NCBI GenBank assembly: GCA_021107195.1
Contig: JAIOTF010000418.1
Coordinates: forward strand, 1-8,172
DNA: 8,172 bases
Direction of reading: 5' to 3'
Source: Anaerolineaceae bacterium
GTDB taxonomy: Bacteria; Chloroflexota; Anaerolineae; Anaerolineales; Anaerolineaceae
In this document: positions 4,243 to 8,172 of the stretch, piece by piece
Numbering within the stretch: the stretch's first letter is position 1
Layout of the letters: every line of letters begins with the position of its first letter
Program-made: the position numbers and the translations under genes
The notes under the pieces: generated by a model
What the model saw: the letters and a program-made list of their open reading frames with translations, nothing else
Database searches by the model: none
Told to the model about the DNA's origin: nothing

Positions 4243-5982
4243 ATGAGAATGCGAAAAATCTTGTTGGTCAGTCTGTTGGTTGTGCTGCTGTGCGGCATGA
4301 ATGTATCCGCAGCATTTGCAGATGGAGAGGCCCCGCCGCCTGATTCGTTGACCTGGTCGGATTCCACGAATGACGCCGGCAATCGTGTGGATATGTCGGG
4401 TCTGCAGGGCACAGAAGTGCAGATGCAGATCAACACAGGAAGTGGCGAAAATGCTTATGCAGGCGGCCAGGGCAGCCAAACCGAAACTGTCACGGTCACG
4501 GTATATCAGGACCCGAACAAGGGCGGTTATTTCGTCGCAATGGACGATACAGCGACAGCGAACGCACATCAAAATTCAGCACTTCAAGCCGCAGTCGATG
4601 CTTCTCAAGGCGCATATACATCATCGTCGGCTTTGCAATCTTCTCAGTCTCAGGCGAATGGCTGGGATGTTTCTCAACATTCTGTTGCAGCGGGCAGCAC
4701 GGTCAATTCGGGCTTATCAATGGCATTCATCAATTCTTCCACCCTGCATAGCAATAATACAGTAGTGGGTTTTGATCAGGTTTCCAATACAGCAGGAATT
4801 TATACCCCGACCGGAGCAGGATTTGACGGCGGGCTGGAAAGCACCCTGGCATCGAATCCTAATCTCAATCTCTACAACACGGCCAGCTATGGCGCGAACA
4901 ATAATTCAGCCTCATACACAGGACAGTGGAATTTGTTCAACAGTATTGATACTGCAGGAATGAAGATCCAGGCAGGCGTTCAGTCTTTGCTGGGGAATGC
5001 AGCTAATGTAAATCAAATCAATGGGTCCATTTCAGAATATCAAACTCAACACAATTACGGATCAAACAATCAATCGTGGGGACGGCAGTTATTGAATGCC
5101 TTGAATCCCAGGAACGCTATCAACGCTATTCAAAATCTGGTGAACACGGGTTCTCTTGGCGGAAAGCCAACGACATATAACCAGTACGTATCACCGCGAA
5201 CATTTGGCAATCAAATGCAGGTGGCACTACAGCAGCTTGCTCTATCCAATCTGACTACCGGCGGGGGAACAACTGTTTTGTTGCTGCCAGGTGGTTTCAA
5301 CATGTCAGCATTTGGTTTTTCCCCTCCTGGCGGTGGCCCTCCCGGTGGGCCAACTCCACCTCCTTTCATCTGGATTCCTGTTTATCCGGCGAAACCGTCC
5401 TGCTCACATTACGCTATTATTCCCGGCAATATTTCAGCCGTTGCCCGCCATACAGCACCACCTAATCCGGTGGTGATTGGTCAGGATGAACAGAAGCGCG
5501 GAGCTGATCTGTGGTGGGAATTGAACATTACCCCAACTATTGAAGAGTGGGAAGAATTGGTAGTGACCGGTTACGGAAAACAATGTAATCCGTTCAATCC
5601 AAACGATTGCGTGATCTACGAGGAATACGGCTGTGAAATGCACCGCAACTATTACTGTGAACGGGTTGCAGAAGCAGAAGCCACAGCGACCCTGTCAGCA
5701 GCATCGACGGCGTGGATCCTCGAAGACCTTTTCTACAAATATCCTGGCGCTGCGCTCAAGAACCCTGCTTTTGGATTCCGCAAGCCTGCAATAGGGGCGT
5801 GCCACGGGACGACCTTTGTGTGGACCATTGAAAAGGAACGGGTACAGGTTGAAGATCCTGGAAACTGGGATCTGGGTGTTCGTGGTGTAACGGGCGGAAC
5901 GCCCGTGTCTGGTGCACGGAATTTCAATGTAGCTGGCGGCAGCTTCCCGGCCTACCTGATCGACACTACCATCATCCGGTGA
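4243..5982 (+). CDS. Secreted Ser/Asn/Gln-rich protein with Cys-rich C-terminal domain
   Basis: I do not recognise a family. From the ATG at 4243 (AAGGA six nt upstream) the product is 579 residues. It opens with a clear signal peptide: MRMRK, a hydrophobic core ILLVSLLVVLLCG, and a likely cut after AFA at residue 26. A frame-extending TTG at 4210 would spoil this signal. The mature part to about residue 350 is rich in Ser, Asn, Gln, Gly and Ala, with few charges, like an extended or beta-rich surface protein. A Pro/Gly hinge follows (GFSPPGGGPPGGPTPPP, about 355-375), then an aromatic, acidic domain with six Cys, four of them evenly spaced (C-x7-C-x7-C-x7-C), and a helical segment (AEAEATATLSAASTAWIL). 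It leads an operon with a membrane protein and a large Ser-rich protein, so it is probably an exported component of that machine. Confidence 0.8.
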   Translation: MRMRKILLVSLLVVLLCGMNVSAAFADGEAPPPDSLTWSDSTNDAGNRVDMSGLQGTEVQMQINTGSGENAYAGGQGSQTETVTVTVYQDPNKGGYFVAMDDTATANAHQNSALQAAVDASQGAYTSSSALQSSQSQANGWDVSQHSVAAGSTVNSGLSMAFINSSTLHSNNTVVGFDQVSNTAGIYTPTGAGFDGGLESTLASNPNLNLYNTASYGANNNSASYTGQWNLFNSIDTAGMKIQAGVQSLLGNAANVNQINGSISEYQTQHNYGSNNQSWGRQLLNALNPRNAINAIQNLVNTGSLGGKPTTYNQYVSPRTFGNQMQVALQQLALSNLTTGGGTTVLLLPGGFNMSAFGFSPPGGGPPGGPTPPPFIWIPVYPAKPSCSHYAIIPGNISAVARHTAPPNPVVIGQDEQKRGADLWWELNITPTIEEWEELVVTGYGKQCNPFNPNDCVIYEEYGCEMHRNYYCERVAEAEATATLSAASTAWILEDLFYKYPGAALKNPAFGFRKPAIGACHGTTFVWTIEKERVQVEDPGNWDLGVRGVTGGTPVSGARNFNVAGGSFPAYLIDTTIIR

Positions 5983-5994
5983 GGGGATCGTACA

Positions 5995-6585
5995 GTGGAT
6001 AGCATCTTTTTACCATTCCTTTGGGCGCTGAACGGCGTATTGGCAGTCATCTACATTCTCGCTGAGAATCTCTTGACTGTTGGCTTGCTGGGCGTTCTGA
6101 TCTGGATGCTTCTGTCATTGAAGCCATTTGCCAATGCGTATTACGCTGAACGGATCAAGGTTTTCTTGCTGGTGACGGCTGTTGCATCGCTTGTGATGTC
6201 AGTGATCGCGCCGTCCCCGGCCCCGTTCTTTCTGCTGATCATGCCCTTGTTTGCGATGAGCTCGCTCTATATGGGGTTGAGCCGAACCAATCCGGCTGAT
6301 ATTTACTGGAATTATGCCCAGACCGCGTTGATCTATAACGGGGCGATTGTGTTGTTCATGTTTTTAGAGAGCAATCTGGGGCAAACCTCTGGTACCAGTG
6401 GGGCGATGTACCTGCTGCAGGGTCAGAATTACATAGGTTTATTAGGCGGGATTGCCATGTATGGCATTCCGGTGTTCTTCATGGCCAGTGTTGCCAAAGA
6501 GTATCTTGCTCACAAACCACAACAGAAGCCAGAAGACATGCTTACAACAATCCGGGATGCACGAAAGCCGAGGATGCGTCAATGA
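5995..6585 (+). CDS. Polytopic inner-membrane protein of unknown family (196 aa)
   Basis: The GTG at 5995 is preceded by GAGGGG (5981-5986), which overlaps the stop of the gene upstream. The protein has about five or six hydrophobic stretches: roughly residues 4-22 and 26-42, 55-71, 77-93, 108-124 and 143-167. It ends in a basic cytoplasmic tail (HKPQQKPEDMLTTIRDARKPRMRQ). No enzymatic motif is visible. A small polytopic protein between a secreted protein and a large probable cytoplasmic protein suits a channel or anchor subunit of a secretion or conjugation complex. That is inference from context; I cannot place it in VirB3, VirB6 or another named family. Its stop overlaps the next start as ATGA. 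Confidence 0.75.
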   Translation: MDSIFLPFLWALNGVLAVIYILAENLLTVGLLGVLIWMLLSLKPFANAYYAERIKVFLLVTAVASLVMSVIAPSPAPFFLLIMPLFAMSSLYMGLSRTNPADIYWNYAQTALIYNGAIVLFMFLESNLGQTSGTSGAMYLLQGQNYIGLLGGIAMYGIPVFFMASVAKEYLAHKPQQKPEDMLTTIRDARKPRMRQ

Positions 6586-8172
6586 TTGAGATCATCAAAA
6601 ACGGTTATGAATCAAATCGTAAAGGCGAAGTCTCCTATGCCTGGTACGAGATATTTGAAAACAATGAGCGATTCTTCCGAGTAGTGGCCTTACGAGAGTT
6701 ATCGGTACTATCCTGGAATCGTGATCAGCAGGAAGAAGGGTTACTTGGCCGGCAGTGGGCGGCCATCAAGGGGCTGCATAATTCACAGGTAAACATGCTG
6801 TACACCGCCTGCGGTATTTTCGATCCCTGGATGGGCATTGTGCAAATGTACGGTGCTGCTGAAAATGGTCACACGAAAGACCAGGCCATCATCAGAACAA
6901 CCCAGCAAATCGCTGCGGTAGAAAGTACCTTGCGAGGTTTTCCGCAAACCCAACTGGTATTGCCCAATCTGGATGTCCTGCGCTGGTACAGTGCCTTTAT
7001 TGCAGAAGGACAAAACATTCTGGCTTTGTTGGGGTATCCCGACCCGCGCACCAAAGAAAGGGTGTCCAGTTCGAGAAACGGCAGTCTGCCCGATGAAACC
7101 AGTAATGATCTTGCATCTGAGCAGTTGGAGATATTCTTCCGCGGTATGGCTTCGCTGGGAGAATCGTTCATCTACCAGGTAACAGCGGACCGCATGGATA
7201 AGGATTCCCTTACCAGGAATTTGATGATGGTCAACCAGATCACATCAGATTACGCCAGCCAGCAGCGGGGGGTCAAGTCGGCCAATGTGTCTGTGGGTAT
7301 CCCGATCATGGTCAATGCCTCACAGGGATTGTCAGATGGGCGTTCCCAGGGAGAATCGCAATCTCAGGGAGAGGTCAACAGCGATTCGCATGGATGGGGA
7401 AAATCCGAGACCAATTCAGCCAGTCATTCAGAGAGTCAGGCGTTGAGTTTGGGATCAGCCGAGACCTTTGGTGAATCAAAAGGTGTTTCCGTCGGGGCCA
7501 GCCATACCGATAGTCATTCCACATCGCAAAGCATTGGTCATACAGACTCATGGAATCAATCCCAATCTCAGGGCGTATCAGCAGGACAGTCCCAGGGAGG
7601 GAGCTGGAGTGAGGGCGGCAGCGTTGCCGTCTCAGCAGGGGAGGGGGCATCATGGGGAGAATCGGCCAATGCGGGGGCGAGTCTTGGCGCAAATCTTGGC
7701 GCAAGTGCAGGTGTCGTAAAGGCTGGCGGGAACGTCGGCAATAATCAAGGGTTTAGTGCTTCAGAAGGCGGCAACGAGTCAGCCGGGATCAACGTGTCCC
7801 AGAATTTTTCACAGGGCGGTATGTCGTCGTCCAGTCAGGGCTTTTCACAAGGTCAGTCGCAAGGCATTGGCGGTGCTGATAGTGTATCAGTCAGTGAACA
7901 ACACGGGGTATCAGACGGGGTAAATGTGTCCGTCAGCCGGGGTCAGAATCATTCCATTACCAGTTCGGTAAATCGCACGCAAGGATCAGGCGATTCCATC
8001 GGCAAGGCAAGAGGGGTATCTGAAAATTGGGGCGAAGGCCATGCTGTCAGTGAAGCGGTCAGTCAGTCCCAGGCACAGAACGTAGGCCGGGCATTGGGTA
8101 CGGGTATTACAGGCGGTATCGCACCATCTATTAGCCTGGGGCGCTCCTGGGCAACAGAAGACCGGGTGGCCA
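6582..8172 (+). CDS. Large Ser/Gly/Gln-rich protein, possibly the N-terminal part of a VirB4/HerA-type ATPase (partial)
   Basis: The reading frame from the ATG at 6582 (ATGA overlap with the upstream stop) stays open for 530 codons to the right edge. Residues 1-245 form an ordinary globular domain with WYEIFENNERFFRVVALREL, FDPWMGIVQMYGAAENG and a helical stretch TTQQIAAVESTLRGFP. Residues 247 to about 500 are a low-complexity tract of Ser, Gly, Gln, with recurring SQG, GVS, HSxS and SWxxS units. The last residues in view, GRSWATEDRVA, recall the point where large DUF87/VirB4-like ATP-binding proteins of Chloroflexota resume their folded part. That is my recollection, and no Walker A or B motif lies inside the window. 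If correct, it would be the energising ATPase of a conjugation-like system. Alternatives are a large surface or scaffold protein; absence of a signal peptide argues against export. Confidence 0.7.
   Translation, partial: MIEIIKNGYESNRKGEVSYAWYEIFENNERFFRVVALRELSVLSWNRDQQEEGLLGRQWAAIKGLHNSQVNMLYTACGIFDPWMGIVQMYGAAENGHTKDQAIIRTTQQIAAVESTLRGFPQTQLVLPNLDVLRWYSAFIAEGQNILALLGYPDPRTKERVSSSRNGSLPDETSNDLASEQLEIFFRGMASLGESFIYQVTADRMDKDSLTRNLMMVNQITSDYASQQRGVKSANVSVGIPIMVNASQGLSDGRSQGESQSQGEVNSDSHGWGKSETNSASHSESQALSLGSAETFGESKGVSVGASHTDSHSTSQSIGHTDSWNQSQSQGVSAGQSQGGSWSEGGSVAVSAGEGASWGESANAGASLGANLGASAGVVKAGGNVGNNQGFSASEGGNESAGINVSQNFSQGGMSSSSQGFSQGQSQGIGGADSVSVSEQHGVSDGVNVSVSRGQNHSITSSVNRTQGSGDSIGKARGVSENWGEGHAVSEAVSQSQAQNVGRALGTGITGGIAPSISLGRSWATEDRVA
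7320..8075 (+). repeat. Low-complexity Ser/Gly/Gln coding tract
   Basis: Inside the open frame, tca/cag/ggc/tcc-type codons recur so that short units of the kind Ser-Gln-Gly and Gly-Val-Ser appear again and again over about 250 codons without an exact repeat period. Different synonymous codons encode the same units, so it is maintained as protein composition and not as a recent DNA tandem expansion. Confidence 0.75.

Noticed and set aside
4370..4765. 131-codon plus-strand ORF in another frame of the secreted protein gene
   Set aside because: It lies wholly inside the 579-residue gene and has an Arg/Gln/His-rich composition typical of a shifted frame.
7375..7704. 109-codon minus-strand ORF under the Ser-rich tract
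   Set aside because: It is a shadow caused by the biased codons of the Ser/Gly/Gln tract; no ribosome site or protein-like domain is seen.

Overview
The window looks like an accessory region of a bacterial chromosome or large element of moderate GC content. Gene style (AbiE-type modules, a transposase start, and a Ser/Gly/Gln-rich protein of a kind I associate with Chloroflexota conjugation-type ATPases) suggests Chloroflexota, perhaps Anaerolineae. That taxonomic guess comes from memory of protein style, not from a marker gene.

Left part (1-757). A minus-strand ORF that resembles a transposase N-terminus starts at 82 and runs off the left edge. Just upstream of it, also on the minus strand, lies the N-terminal winged-helix part of an AbiEi-type antitoxin (173-421). 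It lacks its C-terminal part and has no toxin partner, so it is probably a relic cut by an insertion. Positions 422-757 hold no gene but several inverted repeats.

Middle-left (709-2466). An apparently complete AbiEi/AbiEii-type type IV toxin-antitoxin operon is driven from a perfect 41-bp palindrome with TATAAT at its centre. Two diverged copies of a roughly 125-bp direct repeat (573-697 and 2473-2596) flank the module. From 2597 to 2931 there are coding relics, an orphan intrinsic terminator and a promoter.

Middle (2882-3869). A small operon encodes a 61-residue basic protein and a 230-residue bitopic membrane protein. The latter has the layout of a VirB8-like/NTF2-fold component. A strong terminator follows.

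Right part (3915 to the end). A strong sigma-70-type promoter with an operator-like palindrome in its spacer leads through about 300 nt of palindrome-rich leader into a tightly packed operon. It encodes a 579-residue secreted protein with a Ser/Asn/Gln-rich body and a Cys-rich C-terminal domain, a 196-residue polytopic membrane protein, and the first 530 residues of a large protein with a roughly 250-residue Ser/Gly/Gln-rich tract. This last ORF is open to the right edge. Together the right half looks like a cell-envelope machine. I think a conjugation or type IV secretion-like system of an integrated element is most likely, but no Walker ATPase motif is visible inside the window.
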